Origin: Sulfurimonas sediminis
GTDB lineage: Bacteria; Campylobacterota; Campylobacteria; Campylobacterales; Sulfurimonadaceae
Direction of reading: 5' to 3'
Length of the DNA: 64,000 nucleotides
NCBI RefSeq assembly: GCF_014905115.1
Contig: NZ_CP041235.1
Location: forward strand, 1,426,001 to 1,490,000
The notes beneath the pieces are model-generated. The model was not told the DNA's origin and ran no database searches. It worked only from the letters and a program-made list of their open reading frames with translations. Every line of letters begins with the position of its first letter. The stretch's first letter is position 1. Position numbers and translations under genes: made by a program. Positions 33,250 to 43,781 of the stretch are shown in pieces.

Positions 33250-36200
33250 ACCAATCATCCAGGACGAAGCCTTTTGGTTCGTCTTCTTCTTTCTTTTTCA
33301 CTTCTGTATTTTTATTTATTTCAGGTTCTTGCACTTTTTTGACTTCAGCTTTACGCATCTGCTCTTCAAACTGCAATTCAAGCCCTTTACTCGTCATGAT
33401 AAAACCGTTTACATGTAACTTGCCGTCGTGAATCTGTTGGTGATGATCTTTACACAAAGGCACGAGATTATGCTTGTTGTCTTTGTGAAAATGCCCTATA
33501 AATCCGGCACCGTCAGCCAATGACTTTTGCGAGATATGATGCACATCTTCTGCCACCGCACCACAGATAACACATTTGGTCACATAAAGCTCTTTGTTAT
33601 ACTTGGATTTTTTCTTCTTCACAAGCAGTTCAAGCTCATCATAATCATTGGCAAGACGTTTTCTGATGGCATTGGCATTTTCCAAAAATTCATTGTCCAT
33701 ATGGAGTGATTTTGCAAACTCCAGTCCATAGATACTGCTGCCACTTCCAGCTTGAAGCACACGGTTAAATATCAGCTTGTCATTTTCTTCATCATACTCC
33801 ACACTCAGGTGCAAGTCTACAACATTGTCAAGCGAGGTAATTTCATCCATCGTTGAGAGTTGATGCAGGTGCGTTGCAAACAAAAACAGACATCGGGTAT
33901 GTGAGAGCTTTTGTATGGCTGCGGCGACAATGGCAACGCCTGAGAGCGTTTCTGTACCATGGCTTATCTCATCACCCAGAACAAGTGACTTTACGGTTGA
34001 ACGGTTGAAAATATTTTTGAGTTCGAGCATCTCCACTGCAAAAGTAGAGAGCCCTTTTGCCAAATTGTCACGTGATACGATACGTGTAAAAAGAGAGTCA
34101 AAAATGCTGAATTTCATCACCGCAGCACTCACAAAAAAACCTGACTGCGCCATCAATACCGCAATACCTATACTCTTCATCAAAGAAGATTTTCCGCTTG
34201 AATTTATACCGTATAAAAGGACTCCGTTGATGTCATGTCCGTCATGCACAGCCACATCAAGCATCACCGTTTTTGGATGCGGCAGATCCATATAGTCACG
34301 TTCTCCCATCACAATATCATTGGGAACATACAGCCCGCCCCGTTCCTGTACTTCTATCAGAGGGTGACGCAGCTGCATAATTTGCATAAAGTTTTCATCC
34401 TCTTTAGTATCGACTATCATCGGTCTTGAATGTTTGTACTCCTGTGCCACTTTTGAAGAACTTACACCTACATCCAAATCTGCCACATAGCTGATAACTC
34501 TGTCAAAAAGAAGAGAATAGCGTCGCTCAAACAGTGCCTGGAGCTGTATATAACGCTCTTTTACCAGCACAACAATTTTACGGCGGTTTTTCATAATATT
34601 GTCAGAGAGTTTATCGGTAAAAGCCGAAGTGATTTTGACATTGTTAGTCAGTTTTTTTACATTGAAATCTGCAAACTCTTCGCGTTTTTTAAATTCACTC
34701 TCAATGAGAGAAAACCTGTTTTTGCTCAAAGAGATGTAGTAGCCCTCTTTTTCTAAAAGTCCCAGGCTTACAAGTTTTGTCGAACTGTTGGCATTGACGC
34801 TGCTCAGCAGTGCCTCAATTTTGTGTATTATATCTTCAAAAGCAACCATCATAACGGCATTTTCTTTTACCAGCGTATCTATGGCTTCATCGACACCGCT
34901 CATCAAAAAGTTTTCATCTACCGTTGCATTGGTAAAACGCCGTGATATGTCCAAATCTATCGTTTTTGTTATATCACGAAGAAACTCTTCCACTTCGCTT
35001 TCATGAAAAGGTGTTTTTTGGATTTTATGTTTTTTGACATAGAGCATCAACTCTTTGACACTTACCATAGAGTCATACATGTGATTCATCTCAAACGGAT
35101 GCAGTCTGCCGAGGCTTAAACGGCGTGCAAGCCTCTGTATATCATATACTCCCCGCATCATCTCATCCAAATATCTTACATGGGAAGAGACCCGTTCTAT
35201 CAAATTGTACCGACGTTCGAGTTCATTCTCTTCCATTATAGGGTTGAGCAATCTCTCTTTTAAGAGTCTTTTTCCGATAGCCGTCGCACTTTTGTCAAGC
35301 ATTTTTAAAAGTGTGAACTCTTTTCTGTCTTTTGAAATAATGCCCATCTGCTCCAGTGCATTGTTACCCAGATACATAAAACGACGATTGTCTATAATCC
35401 GCGGCATCGCCATCTTTTGTACGATGTGATAATCATGTTCTATCACAAAATCAATAAGAATCGCCAAAGCTTCCGTAATCATTGGCGAGCGTTCCAAATC
35501 CAAATGCTCTATGGGTGAAAGCAAAGATTGAATCTGATACACCTCTTTAAAAAGCTCGTTTTGATACTCTATTTTTGCCCGTTTGTTGTTTACAGAATAA
35601 TGATAATGTTCAGGAATTTCCAAATACTGCATCACATGACGCTGATCATCAATTCCATCTAAAAAAGTCACAACTATTTCACTGGTTCGATAAACATTCA
35701 AAAGGTTAAAAATTTCATCAAGTGCATACGACGGGTCTTCACTCGTTCCATGTGTCTCATACAACCAGGTTTTTCCCGTGGTTACATCTATGGCAGCGTA
35801 ACCAACCGTATAAATATCACGAAATTTGTCAATCAAAATAGAAACAATGTAGTTATCGTCATTATCAACAATGTGTTCAAAGTTGGTACCAGGGGAAACT
35901 ATCTGGGAGATATACCGGCTGATTTTAGGAGGATTGCCTTTTTGTTTAACGACTATAACCGTATACTTTTGTTCTTGAATCAAACGGTTTAAATAGCGTT
36001 CAAAAGAGACCGCAGGCACACCCGCAAGCAGAGGATTTTTTTCAGAATTTTCTATTATTTTTTTATTTTTTTTTGTAAGTTGTATGTTTAGAAGCTCGGC
36101 AATCTCTTTTGCTTTTCCAATCTGTTCTTCATCATTATTGACTTCATACACTTCAAAAAAAGTGCCGATTTCCATAAAAACAACAGTATCTTTACCATAT

Positions 36201-36292
36201 TTTTGTTCAAAAAACCGTTGCAAATCAAAATATACCTGCGTTAAAAGTTTCTCTTTATTGTTTAATATTTTATCAACTTCTGATGATTGCAT
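33248..36292 (-). CDS. MutS7-family mismatch protein with C-terminal HNH nuclease
   Basis: 1014 aa. The N-terminal mismatch-binding domain has GTFFEVYE (G43-T-F45-F-E47), corresponding to the G-x-F-x-E motif of MutS1. Connector, lever and clamp follow, then the ATPase with Walker [15 protein letters not shown] (about 690) and [12 protein letters not shown]. An HNH domain begins around 905: CVICG...VHHISQ...[17 protein letters not shown]. MutS fused to HNH defines MutS7, known from epsilonproteobacteria, giant viruses and octocoral mitochondria (mtMutS). One polypeptide may recognise mismatches and nick DNA, replacing MutL/MutH. Single gene; no MutL in the window. Confidence 0.93.
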   Translation of the reverse strand: MQSSEVDKILNNKEKLLTQVYFDLQRFFEQKYGKDTVVFMEIGTFFEVYEVNNDEEQIGKAKEIAELLNIQLTKKNKKIIENSEKNPLLAGVPAVSFERYLNRLIQEQKYTVIVVKQKGNPPKISRYISQIVSPGTNFEHIVDNDDNYIVSILIDKFRDIYTVGYAAIDVTTGKTWLYETHGTSEDPSYALDEIFNLLNVYRTSEIVVTFLDGIDDQRHVMQYLEIPEHYHYSVNNKRAKIEYQNELFKEVYQIQSLLSPIEHLDLERSPMITEALAILIDFVIEHDYHIVQKMAMPRIIDNRRFMYLGNNALEQMGIISKDRKEFTLLKMLDKSATAIGKRLLKERLLNPIMEENELERRYNLIERVSSHVRYLDEMMRGVYDIQRLARRLSLGRLHPFEMNHMYDSMVSVKELMLYVKKHKIQKTPFHESEVEEFLRDITKTIDLDISRRFTNATVDENFLMSGVDEAIDTLVKENAVMMVAFEDIIHKIEALLSSVNANSSTKLVSLGLLEKEGYYISLSKNRFSLIESEFKKREEFADFNVKKLTNNVKITSAFTDKLSDNIMKNRRKIVVLVKERYIQLQALFERRYSLLFDRVISYVADLDVGVSSSKVAQEYKHSRPMIVDTKEDENFMQIMQLRHPLIEVQERGGLYVPNDIVMGERDYMDLPHPKTVMLDVAVHDGHDINGVLLYGINSSGKSSLMKSIGIAVLMAQSGFFVSAAVMKFSIFDSLFTRIVSRDNLAKGLSTFAVEMLELKNIFNRSTVKSLVLGDEISHGTETLSGVAIVAAAIQKLSHTRCLFLFATHLHQLSTMDEITSLDNVVDLHLSVEYDEENDKLIFNRVLQAGSGSSIYGLEFAKSLHMDNEFLENANAIRKRLANDYDELELLVKKKKSKYNKELYVTKCVICGAVAEDVHHISQKSLADGAGFIGHFHKDNKHNLVPLCKDHHQQIHDGKLHVNGFIMTSKGLELQFEEQMRKAEVKKVQEPEINKNTEVKKKEEDEPKGFVLDDW

Positions 36293-36324
36293 GGAACTCT
36301 TTTTTAATGTTTTAGTATAGTGTG

Positions 36325-36330
36325 ATTATA
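36325..36330 (-). promoter_or_regulatory. Putative sigma70 -10 box for mutS7
   Basis: Complement GCTATAATCACAC contains TATAAT about 33 nt before the mutS7 ATG. Confidence 0.5.
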
Positions 36331-36515
36331 GCGTAAGTATAGAAAAAAATAAATGTCATATTTTGATATGGTCAGATACTTATATCTCCAACATACACTT
36401 GATTGGAGTTGCTATTGATAATTAGTTACACTGTTATCAAACGAACTGCTAGAATTTATACTAAGGAAAGTTAAATAAAATTTATAAATAATGGGTGGCC
36501 TAAAATAGGGGCTTC

Positions 36516-36605
36516 TGGTGGACGAGGAGAGATTCGAACTCTCGGTACCGTTGCCAGTACGCATCCTTAGCAGGGATGTGGTTTCAGCCACTCACCCACT
36601 CGTCC
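36516..36605 (-). tRNA. tRNA-Ser (anticodon GCU), CCA encoded
   Basis: On the complement the acceptor stem GGACGAG pairs with CTCGTCC, followed by discriminator A and an encoded CCA (36516-36518). The anticodon stem CATCC/GGATG encloses the loop CTGCTAA, giving anticodon GCU for AGC/AGU codons. A long variable arm (GTACTGGCAACGGTAC region) is diagnostic for a class II tRNA, and the T-loop GTTCGAATC is present. Confidence 0.95.
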
Positions 36606-36648
36606 TTTTGAAGAGTGAGATTATAGTCATTATTTCATAATATTTAGC

Positions 36649-37332
36649 TTAAATCTGTGCCAATATTTTTTCTACGACGGCAGCAGGCTCTTTTGCCTGA
36701 TAAATCGGACGACCAACTACTATAAAATCAACAAGTGCTTCTTTGGCATAGACAACATCGGCAACTCTTTTTTGATCTCCCGCATCTTCACCAAAAGGAC
36801 GAATTCCCGGAGTAAGGGTCATAAACTCTTTACATGTAAGCTCTTTGATAGCCTTACTCTCATACGCCGAACAGACAACGCCATCAAGCCCACTCTCCAT
36901 GGCATCTTTTGCAAACTGATTTGCTTTTGTTGCTATGTCCGCTTCATATACAGCAAAAAATTCATCTTCACTAAATGATGTCAAAGCCGTTACCGCCAAA
37001 ACTATGGGGCGTTCTTTATATTTTTCAAGTCTTTGCATCACAGTACTCATGGCACGCTTTCCTGCACTTGCATGAACATTAAACATATCAACACCCAGTC
37101 CCATAATAGACTCAGCAGCATCTGCCATGGTATTTGGAATATCATAAAGTTTCAAGTCTAGAAATATTTTAAAATCGGGGTTGATTTCTTTAATAGCCTG
37201 CAAAAATGCTTCACCGTCACGAATATAGGTACGCAGTCCGACTTTGAGCCAGACATCATACTCTTTTATTTTTTCAATTAAAGCGAGATTTTCTTCTTTT
37301 GTAGGTAAATCGAGGGCAACACATAATTCCAT
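36649..37332 (-). CDS. pyrF: Orotidine 5'-phosphate decarboxylase
   Basis: 227 aa from the ATG at 37332 with AAGAG about 6 nt upstream; a TTG at 37338 is the alternative. Final step of UMP synthesis. The catalytic motif is FLDLKLYDIPNTMADA, preceded by WLKVGLRTY and followed by TPGIRPFGEDAGDQKRVA and FIVVGRPIYQAKEP. Single gene. Contains one TTACATGTAA (36830) read as Leu-Thr-Cys. Confidence 0.95.
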   Translation of the reverse strand: MELCVALDLPTKEENLALIEKIKEYDVWLKVGLRTYIRDGEAFLQAIKEINPDFKIFLDLKLYDIPNTMADAAESIMGLGVDMFNVHASAGKRAMSTVMQRLEKYKERPIVLAVTALTSFSEDEFFAVYEADIATKANQFAKDAMESGLDGVVCSAYESKAIKELTCKEFMTLTPGIRPFGEDAGDQKRVADVVYAKEALVDFIVVGRPIYQAKEPAAVVEKILAQI

Positions 37333-37360
37333 AAACAACTCTTTATAGTAAATTTATGGA

Positions 37361-37366
37361 ATTATA
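37361..37366 (-). promoter_or_regulatory. Putative sigma70 -10 box for pyrF
   Basis: Complement GCTATAAT, 28 nt before the pyrF ATG, in the short gap after acs. Confidence 0.5.
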
Positions 37367-37389
37367 GCATCAAAACATAAAGCCTTGTA

Positions 37390-39354
37390 TTATTTAGACT
37401 TTACCATTGTTTCAATTTTTTCAACAATACCTGGATCTTCAAGAGTTGAAATATCCTGAGTAATTGGCTCACCTTTGGCAATAGCGCGTAAAATACGACG
37501 CATAATTTTTCCGCTCCTTGTTTTTGGAAGTCCCGGTGCAAAAACCATATCATCACAGATAGCGATATTTCCTATCTCTTTTTTAATGATATTGTTAATA
37601 ATTTTTGCCTCCTCAACCTCATCAGCCACGCCTTTGTCATCTTTTAAAACGATGTAGGCAAAAATACCCTCTCCTTTGAGTTCATGCGGTTTTCCAACAA
37701 CAGCAACCTCAGCAACATTTGAATGTTTTTTAATAGCTGCTTCTATTTCAGCTGTACCCATTCTATGTCCACTAACATTGATAACATCATCTGTGCGTCC
37801 AGTAATCGTAATATAACCGTCTTCATCATAAACAGCACCATCACCTGTAAAATAGACAGGCTTGCCATCTTTTTGCACATCACCAAAATAAGATTTGACA
37901 AATCGCTCTTCATCACCCCAGACACCACGAATCATTGACGGCCAAGGTTTTGTTATACACATATATCCTGTTTCGCCTACTTCTACTCTCTCTCCTGTCG
38001 CAGGATCAAGAATCTCACCCATAATTCCAGGCAATGGAAATGTTGCACAGCCTGGCTTGATTGGTGTTGCTCCAGGAAGAGGAGAAACTATATGTCCACC
38101 TGTTTCTGTCTGCCAATAGGTATCTACAATAGCACACTTAGATCCACCCACCTCTTCATAATACCATTTCCATGCAGGAGGGTCAATAGGTTCTCCAACA
38201 GTTCCAAGTACCTTCAAGCTACTCAAATCATACTTAGCCGGTTCATGTTCTCCCATTTTATGCAATACACGAATTGCAGTAGGAGCAGTATAGAATTGAT
38301 TAATTTTATACTCTTCTACCATTTTCCACGGACGACCAGCATCAGGATAAGTCGGTACCCCTTCAAACATTACAGTTGTAGCACCCATTGCAAGCGGACC
38401 GTAAACTATATAAGTATGTCCTGTAATCCAACCTATATCTGCAGTACACCAGAAAGTATCGTTTTCTTTAACATCAAACACCCATTCCATTGTCATCTGT
38501 GCCCACAGTATATATCCTGCAGAATTATGTTGTACACCTTTTGGTTTTCCTGTACTTCCGGAAGTGTAAAGTAGAAACAGTGGATCTTCACTATCCATAA
38601 TTTCTGCTTTACATGTAACCTCTTGCATCTTAATAAGTTCATTATAAGAGTAGTCACGCCCTTCAACCCATCGTATATCTTCATTGTTTCTCTCAACAAC
38701 GAGTACTTTTTCTACCGGCCCACCCTCAGCAAGTGCAGCATCTACTACCGGTTTTAACATATATGGCTTATCTTTTCTGTAAGCGCCATCAGCAGTGATC
38801 ACAACTTTTGCATCCGCATCTTCAATTCTGTCTTTGAGTGCTTCTGCAGAAAACCCACCAAATACTATAGAGTGAATGGCACCGATTCTGGCACAGGCAA
38901 GCATCGCATAGGCAGCTTCGGGAATCATCGGCATATAGATGACAACTCTATCCCCTTTTTTGACACCAAATTCATTTTTTAATAAATTGGCAAAACGGTT
39001 TACATTGTAATAAAGTTCCAAATAGGTAATGATTTGCTTGTCTCCACGGTCACCTTCAAAAATAATCGCAGCTTTATTCTTGCGTTTGTCTAAATGACGG
39101 TCTATACATTGTTCTGAAACATTTAACTTTCCACCTTCAAACCATTTGACAAAAGGGTAATTCGATTCATCCATCACTTTTGTAAACGGCTCTTTCCAGC
39201 TCAGTTTTTCTTTGGCAAATCTACCCCAAAATCCTTCATAATCTTCAATTGCTTCATCTTGCAACTCATGATATTCACACATATTTTTGATTCTTGCAGT
39301 TTTTGCAAACTCTTTATTTGGTTTAAAAATCGGTTTTTTTTCTATTTTTGACAT
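37390..39354 (-). CDS. acs: Acetyl-CoA synthetase (AMP-forming)
   Basis: 654 aa. Activates acetate to acetyl-CoA with ATP. Adenylation motif [14 protein letters not shown], then [49 protein letters not shown], and the C-terminal catalytic lysine in [15 protein letters not shown] (target of regulatory acetylation in the family). GGAG precedes the ATG. Last gene of the acetate cluster; its start overlaps the exonuclease gene by 32 bp. Confidence 0.97.
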   Translation of the reverse strand: MSKIEKKPIFKPNKEFAKTARIKNMCEYHELQDEAIEDYEGFWGRFAKEKLSWKEPFTKVMDESNYPFVKWFEGGKLNVSEQCIDRHLDKRKNKAAIIFEGDRGDKQIITYLELYYNVNRFANLLKNEFGVKKGDRVVIYMPMIPEAAYAMLACARIGAIHSIVFGGFSAEALKDRIEDADAKVVITADGAYRKDKPYMLKPVVDAALAEGGPVEKVLVVERNNEDIRWVEGRDYSYNELIKMQEVTCKAEIMDSEDPLFLLYTSGSTGKPKGVQHNSAGYILWAQMTMEWVFDVKENDTFWCTADIGWITGHTYIVYGPLAMGATTVMFEGVPTYPDAGRPWKMVEEYKINQFYTAPTAIRVLHKMGEHEPAKYDLSSLKVLGTVGEPIDPPAWKWYYEEVGGSKCAIVDTYWQTETGGHIVSPLPGATPIKPGCATFPLPGIMGEILDPATGERVEVGETGYMCITKPWPSMIRGVWGDEERFVKSYFGDVQKDGKPVYFTGDGAVYDEDGYITITGRTDDVINVSGHRMGTAEIEAAIKKHSNVAEVAVVGKPHELKGEGIFAYIVLKDDKGVADEVEEAKIINNIIKKEIGNIAICDDMVFAPGLPKTRSGKIMRRILRAIAKGEPITQDISTLEDPGIVEKIETMVKSK

Positions 39355-39967
39355 CTATTTTCTCCTGTGTTAGTTTTAAATATATCATTGCTGTCATAAT
39401 GGCATCATTTACAGCATTATGCACACCCATTTGAGGAATATTACATTTTTTCAAGATTGTATCAAAACGCAAATCAATATTAGCTTGTGGTATCATTGCA
39501 ATTGTTTTATCAAAATATATTTCAGAAACTTCAACCATTTTATTTGGCAAAGTGATTCCAAGTACCGGCTTTATATATTTATTTATCATTGCAACATCAA
39601 ACTCAAGATAGTACCCCACCAAAGTGGCACCTTTGATATAATTCAAAAACTCTTTAATTCCTTCCAAAGGTTCTTTTGCATTCTCCAAGTCACATGGACG
39701 AATTCCATGTATTGTTATACTTTTTGCATCAATTGCTCCAAAGTTTTTCAAATAAACTTCAAAAGTATGTGATGTCAGTATTTTATTGTCTTTAATCTTA
39801 ACTGCACCTATAGAGAGTATTTCATCTTCTTTTGGGTTGAGTCCCGTGGTTTCGGTGTCGAAAACTACAATTTCATCATTTTGTTCAAAAAGAGTAGAAA
39901 AAGATTTATCTTTGAGTTTTGATAAATTTCTCTTTTTTTTCATCTGTTCAAACATAGAGAAAAGCAT
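39323..39967 (-). CDS. DnaQ-like 3'-5' exonuclease in the acetate operon
   Basis: 214 aa DEDDh exonuclease. Exo [17 protein letters not shown], Exo II region [16 protein letters not shown], Exo III with the His in [16 protein letters not shown]. It lacks polymerase III epsilon C-terminal features. The start overlaps the stop of the cNMP/CBS/DUF294 gene by one base and its end overlaps acs. Pairing of such an exonuclease with a DUF294 protein and ActP recurs in acetate loci of proteobacteria; the function in that setting is not known. Confidence 0.88.
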   Translation of the reverse strand: MLFSMFEQMKKKRNLSKLKDKSFSTLFEQNDEIVVFDTETTGLNPKEDEILSIGAVKIKDNKILTSHTFEVYLKNFGAIDAKSITIHGIRPCDLENAKEPLEGIKEFLNYIKGATLVGYYLEFDVAMINKYIKPVLGITLPNKMVEVSEIYFDKTIAMIPQANIDLRFDTILKKCNIPQMGVHNAVNDAIMTAMIYLKLTQEKIDVKNRKKTDF

Positions 39968-41781
39968 TATGAAACCATTTCCAAATGAAAATGAAAACTA
40001 ATAAACTTTTTCAGTTTATCTACCACTTGAAAACTATCTTTGAGCAAATCCCGGCTTGTTTTATCCAAATCTTTTGGATTTATATAATTGATATCTTTTT
40101 GATCCTTTGCATACAACATTGTTTTGAGCCTCATAGACAATAGAGTATCAAAACTTTCTATAAGTTCTGTCGCAAAAACTTTATCAAAAACACCTCGGTT
40201 ATTCAACTCTTTGATACGTTCGATTGTATTGTTTTTTTTGATTTTATTCTCCAGCGCCAGACATCTTATTCCGTGAACAATTGCAAATATGCCACCTTTT
40301 TTCAAATCCAGTTTGTTTTCATGCTCTTTGTCAAGCTTAAAACCACTAAAAAGAGAGATAGGTGTTTCGAAAAAAAGTGTTGCTTTGGCAAGATGGGCTA
40401 AAACATCATCTCTCTTCTCAAAATGTGCAAAAAGATGGTCTTTTGCCACATTCACTAAAGTACAATCACCCGCAACACACTTTGCATCTAAAAATATACT
40501 CAAGTTTTGCAAACTGTTACCTTTAAAACTTGCTATCCAGTTATCTATTTCATTTTTAAAATCCTCTAAATTACGACGCCAATACGCATTAGAGACCATA
40601 ACATTACCCTCACACTTGACAAACCCTATTTCTAAAAGTGCTTTGTTGAGTTTATGCATAGGCTCTACAAAAAGTTCTTTATCCATATCATCGGCAATAA
40701 TCAGAGCATTGTCTTGATCGGTTTTGAGTATCTGTTCCTCTCTGCCCTCAGAACCCATTATGATAAGAGCAGATTTCTCCTGCAGAGATTCATCAACATA
40801 CATCGTAAACACTTTTGCATATATTTTCTGGTTGAGTGTTGCAACAAGCTTGCTGATATAGCGTACTTTTACACCATTGGAATCAAGTGTTGTTACAAGA
40901 TTTTTTAATCCATTTTGAACCTCTTTTAAATCATCAATATTCTGTGCTTTGTCTATTTGCACAGCAATCAGGTAAGAATGGTTTGCAAAATAACTCAACA
41001 AATCCAACTGTTCTAATATTCCGATAACTTTATCACCCTCTTTTACAACCAAGCGTTTAATTGCATTATGCGTCATAAGCACCAAAGCATTAAATAAAAA
41101 GTCACTCTTTTCAATAGTAATAATATTTTTAGATGCTATATGCACAATGGCATCACTCACATCATATTTACCCATCAAAACCTTCTCTCTCAAGTCCGTA
41201 TCCGTAACAATAGCGTAGCTGTTTTCATCCCGTACGAGAATACATGTAGCCTTAAGCTTTTTCATCTCTTTTAAAGCATCTGCTATTATTGTATCTTGTG
41301 TAACAATACAAACAGCATGAAGATAAATATCTTTTACCTGAGATACCAAAAAAGGAGTTAATTGATTCTGCTGTGAATACTCTTTCAAATGTTGATGGCG
41401 TGTAATAAAATCTTGTAAAAAATACTCTTGGATGCGTTTGTTTTGTATCAATTCCAAAAAGTCATCTTTTTGAATCTCATAGCAAATCAAATCTTCACTG
41501 ACAACAAACCTCTTCTGTGTTGTCCCGTAAATCAAAGCATCCGCATCAAAACTGTCCCCTTCACCATAAACAGTATGTAGTGTATCATCAATATACTCGG
41601 ATACATATCCTTTTATGATGATGTAAAAAGCAACAGACGGAAGATTTTTGCTGATAAGCAGCGTCTCTTTAGGGTAGTATGCAATGTCGATTTTTTGCAT
41701 CAGCTTACTCAGTTCTTCTGAACTGAGTAAGCCAAAAGGATGAATAGACTCAATAAGTTTTTTTTGGTCTAAGATGCTCAT
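39967..41781 (-). CDS. cNMP-binding / CBS / DUF294 nucleotidyltransferase-like protein
   Basis: 604 aa, cytosolic. Residues about 10-130 form a cyclic-nucleotide-binding-like barrel (YYPKETLLISKNLPSVAFYIIIKGYVSEYI), about 150-275 a CBS pair (CILVRDENSYAIVTDTDLREKVL), then the DUF294 nucleotidyltransferase core GSEGREEQILKTDQDNALI and its helical partner domain. Relatives sit beside acetate permeases and resemble GlnD-type uridylyltransferases. It probably senses energy or nucleotide state and modulates uptake or activation of acetate (inference). actP ends 2 bp upstream. Confidence 0.88.
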   Translation of the reverse strand: MSILDQKKLIESIHPFGLLSSEELSKLMQKIDIAYYPKETLLISKNLPSVAFYIIIKGYVSEYIDDTLHTVYGEGDSFDADALIYGTTQKRFVVSEDLICYEIQKDDFLELIQNKRIQEYFLQDFITRHQHLKEYSQQNQLTPFLVSQVKDIYLHAVCIVTQDTIIADALKEMKKLKATCILVRDENSYAIVTDTDLREKVLMGKYDVSDAIVHIASKNIITIEKSDFLFNALVLMTHNAIKRLVVKEGDKVIGILEQLDLLSYFANHSYLIAVQIDKAQNIDDLKEVQNGLKNLVTTLDSNGVKVRYISKLVATLNQKIYAKVFTMYVDESLQEKSALIIMGSEGREEQILKTDQDNALIIADDMDKELFVEPMHKLNKALLEIGFVKCEGNVMVSNAYWRRNLEDFKNEIDNWIASFKGNSLQNLSIFLDAKCVAGDCTLVNVAKDHLFAHFEKRDDVLAHLAKATLFFETPISLFSGFKLDKEHENKLDLKKGGIFAIVHGIRCLALENKIKKNNTIERIKELNNRGVFDKVFATELIESFDTLLSMRLKTMLYAKDQKDINYINPKDLDKTSRDLLKDSFQVVDKLKKFISFHFHLEMVS

Positions 41782-41783
41782 AG

Positions 41784-43451
41784 TTAATGCTCAGATGCAC
41801 CCTCGGCACCAATACCGGTCTGGCTTCTAATGTATTGTGCTTCAAAAGCCTCCATCTCTTGTGCTGCAGCCTCTGATTTGTCAGTTACTGAGAAAAACCA
41901 GATACCGATAAAGGCAACAGTCACAGAAAAGAGTGCCGGGTATTTATATGGAAAAATCGCTTCGGCATTGCCAAAAATCTGTACCCAGACAATCGGACCA
42001 AGAATAACAAGTATAACAGCCGTAGCCAATCCTAATGTTCCACCAATCACAGCACCACGCGTCGTAAGCTTTTTCCAGTACATAGAGAGTAAAAGTACCG
42101 GAAAGTTGGCAGAGGCTGCTATTGCAAACGCAAGCCCGACAACAAAAGCAATATTTTGCTTTTCAAATGCTATTCCCATAATAATAGCAACAATCCCCAG
42201 TACAACAGTGGCAATTTTTGATACTTTCATCTCTTTGAGCCCATCAACTTCACCTTTTTTATACACAGAAGCATATAAATCATGTGATATTGCAGAAGCA
42301 CCGGCTAGTGTCAGACCCGAAACAACGGCCAAAATTGTTGCAAATGCCACAGCAGAGATAAATCCAAGAAAGAAATCACCACCAACTGCATGAGACAAGT
42401 GAATTGCAGCCATGTTGTTTCCACCAAGAATTGGAAATCCACCGCTTATGGCCTGTTTTGCCAGATCCAGATACTGAGGGTTTTTATACACCATCACAAT
42501 CGCACCAAAACCGATGATGAATGTCAGTATATAAAAATAGCCGATAAAACCTGTCGCATAAAAGACTGATTTACGGGCCTCTTTCGCATTGCTTACTGTA
42601 AAGAACCGCATCAAAATATGCGGCAGACCCGCTGTACCAAACATCAGAGCTATTGCCAAAGATATTGCAGAAACAGGGTCTGAAACAAGTCCGCCCGGAG
42701 ACATAATTTCTACACCTTTTAACTCTGTTGCATGAGCAAACAATGCTCCAAAGCTGAAATCATAATGTGCCATTACGGCAATAGCCATAAAAGTAGCCCC
42801 TGAAAGCAGTAAGAATGCTTTAATTATCTGTACCCAGGTTGTTGCAAGCATCCCGCCAAAAGTGACATAAAGAATCATTAAAACACCAACCAAAATAACC
42901 GCTACTTCATACTGCAGACCAAACAAAAGCTGTATCAGTTTTCCTGATCCCACCATTTGGGCAATTAGATAAAGAATCACTGTAGCAACAGAACCAAATG
43001 CAGCCAGTATTCGAATAGGTTTTTGGCGCAATCTGTACGAAGCAACATCCGCAAAAGTATATTTTCCAAGATTTCTCAAAGGCTCCGCAATAATAAAAAG
43101 AATAATCGGCCAACCGACCAAAAAGCCAATAGAATAGATAAGCCCGTCATACCCTTTGAGATAAACAAGCCCAGAAATTCCCAAAAAGGATGCCGCAGAC
43201 ATATAATCACCTGCTATGGCCATACCATTTTGTAGCCCTGTAATGCCACCACCTGCTGTGTAGAAATCTTTCGCAGATTTTGTTCTTTTGGCTGCCCAGT
43301 ATGTGATACCCAGAGTTGCACCGACAAAAATAACAAACATAACAATTGCCGGAACATTTAGCGGCTGTTTTTGAATCTCACCGTTGATAGTTCCAGAAGC
43401 AAATACCGCAATACTTCCAAAAATTAAAAATAAAAATATTCTATTAAACAT
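41784..43451 (-). CDS. actP: Cation/acetate symporter ActP (solute:sodium symporter family)
   Basis: 555 aa with a cleavable or first hydrophobic N-terminus and about 13 membrane helices. SSS hallmarks include [42 protein letters not shown] and the later [24 protein letters not shown]. Context with acs, DUF485 and DUF294 points to acetate or a similar small carboxylate. It overlaps the DUF485 gene by 8 bp. Confidence 0.93.
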   Translation of the reverse strand: MFNRIFLFLIFGSIAVFASGTINGEIQKQPLNVPAIVMFVIFVGATLGITYWAAKRTKSAKDFYTAGGGITGLQNGMAIAGDYMSAASFLGISGLVYLKGYDGLIYSIGFLVGWPIILFIIAEPLRNLGKYTFADVASYRLRQKPIRILAAFGSVATVILYLIAQMVGSGKLIQLLFGLQYEVAVILVGVLMILYVTFGGMLATTWVQIIKAFLLLSGATFMAIAVMAHYDFSFGALFAHATELKGVEIMSPGGLVSDPVSAISLAIALMFGTAGLPHILMRFFTVSNAKEARKSVFYATGFIGYFYILTFIIGFGAIVMVYKNPQYLDLAKQAISGGFPILGGNNMAAIHLSHAVGGDFFLGFISAVAFATILAVVSGLTLAGASAISHDLYASVYKKGEVDGLKEMKVSKIATVVLGIVAIIMGIAFEKQNIAFVVGLAFAIAASANFPVLLLSMYWKKLTTRGAVIGGTLGLATAVILVILGPIVWVQIFGNAEAIFPYKYPALFSVTVAFIGIWFFSVTDKSEAAAQEMEAFEAQYIRSQTGIGAEGASEH

Positions 43452-43767
43452 CTAAGCGATCCTTTAATTTGTTTTTTACTTTGTTTGCCAAGTCATCAAA
43501 CTGACCGTTGGCTCTTTTTGTATATATACCTGTCAATATAAAAGCAAAAACGATTACAGCCATTCCAATGGGAATGCCTATTGTTGTTACGGTTTTACTC
43601 GAAAGAGGTACAGCCAGTGTTGCAGGGTCAAAAGCTATTGTCAGTATAAATGCAAAATAGACTACAAGCATCGCTACAGTTAATTTCAGAGCAAACCCCT
43701 GTCTTGTTTTTACAAGCTTTTGATAATCAGGATCTGCTTTTATCTGTTGTATCTGTTCTTTGGTCAT
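43444..43767 (-). CDS. DUF485 membrane protein
   Basis: 107 aa with two membrane helices ([20 protein letters not shown] and [26 protein letters not shown]), the usual DUF485/YjcH form: [20 protein letters not shown] at the N-terminus and [17 protein letters not shown] at the end. YjcH-type proteins always accompany ActP and may assist its assembly or activity. AAGGAAA precedes the ATG. Confidence 0.9.
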   Translation of the reverse strand: MTKEQIQQIKADPDYQKLVKTRQGFALKLTVAMLVVYFAFILTIAFDPATLAVPLSSKTVTTIGIPIGMAVIVFAFILTGIYTKRANGQFDDLANKVKNKLKDRLDV

Positions 43768-43781
43768 AATTTTTCCTTGTA

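Noticed and set aside
33248-33700. HNH domain of the MutS protein as an inserted homing endonuclease or intein
   Set aside because: It is appended at the C-terminus without splicing motifs, and MutS-HNH is the known MutS7 architecture.
36345-36515. Possible small RNA in the gap between mutS7 and tRNA-Ser
   Set aside because: Only a weak 6-bp inverted repeat (CTCCAA/TTGGAG) and no convincing promoter-terminator pair; nothing supportable is seen.
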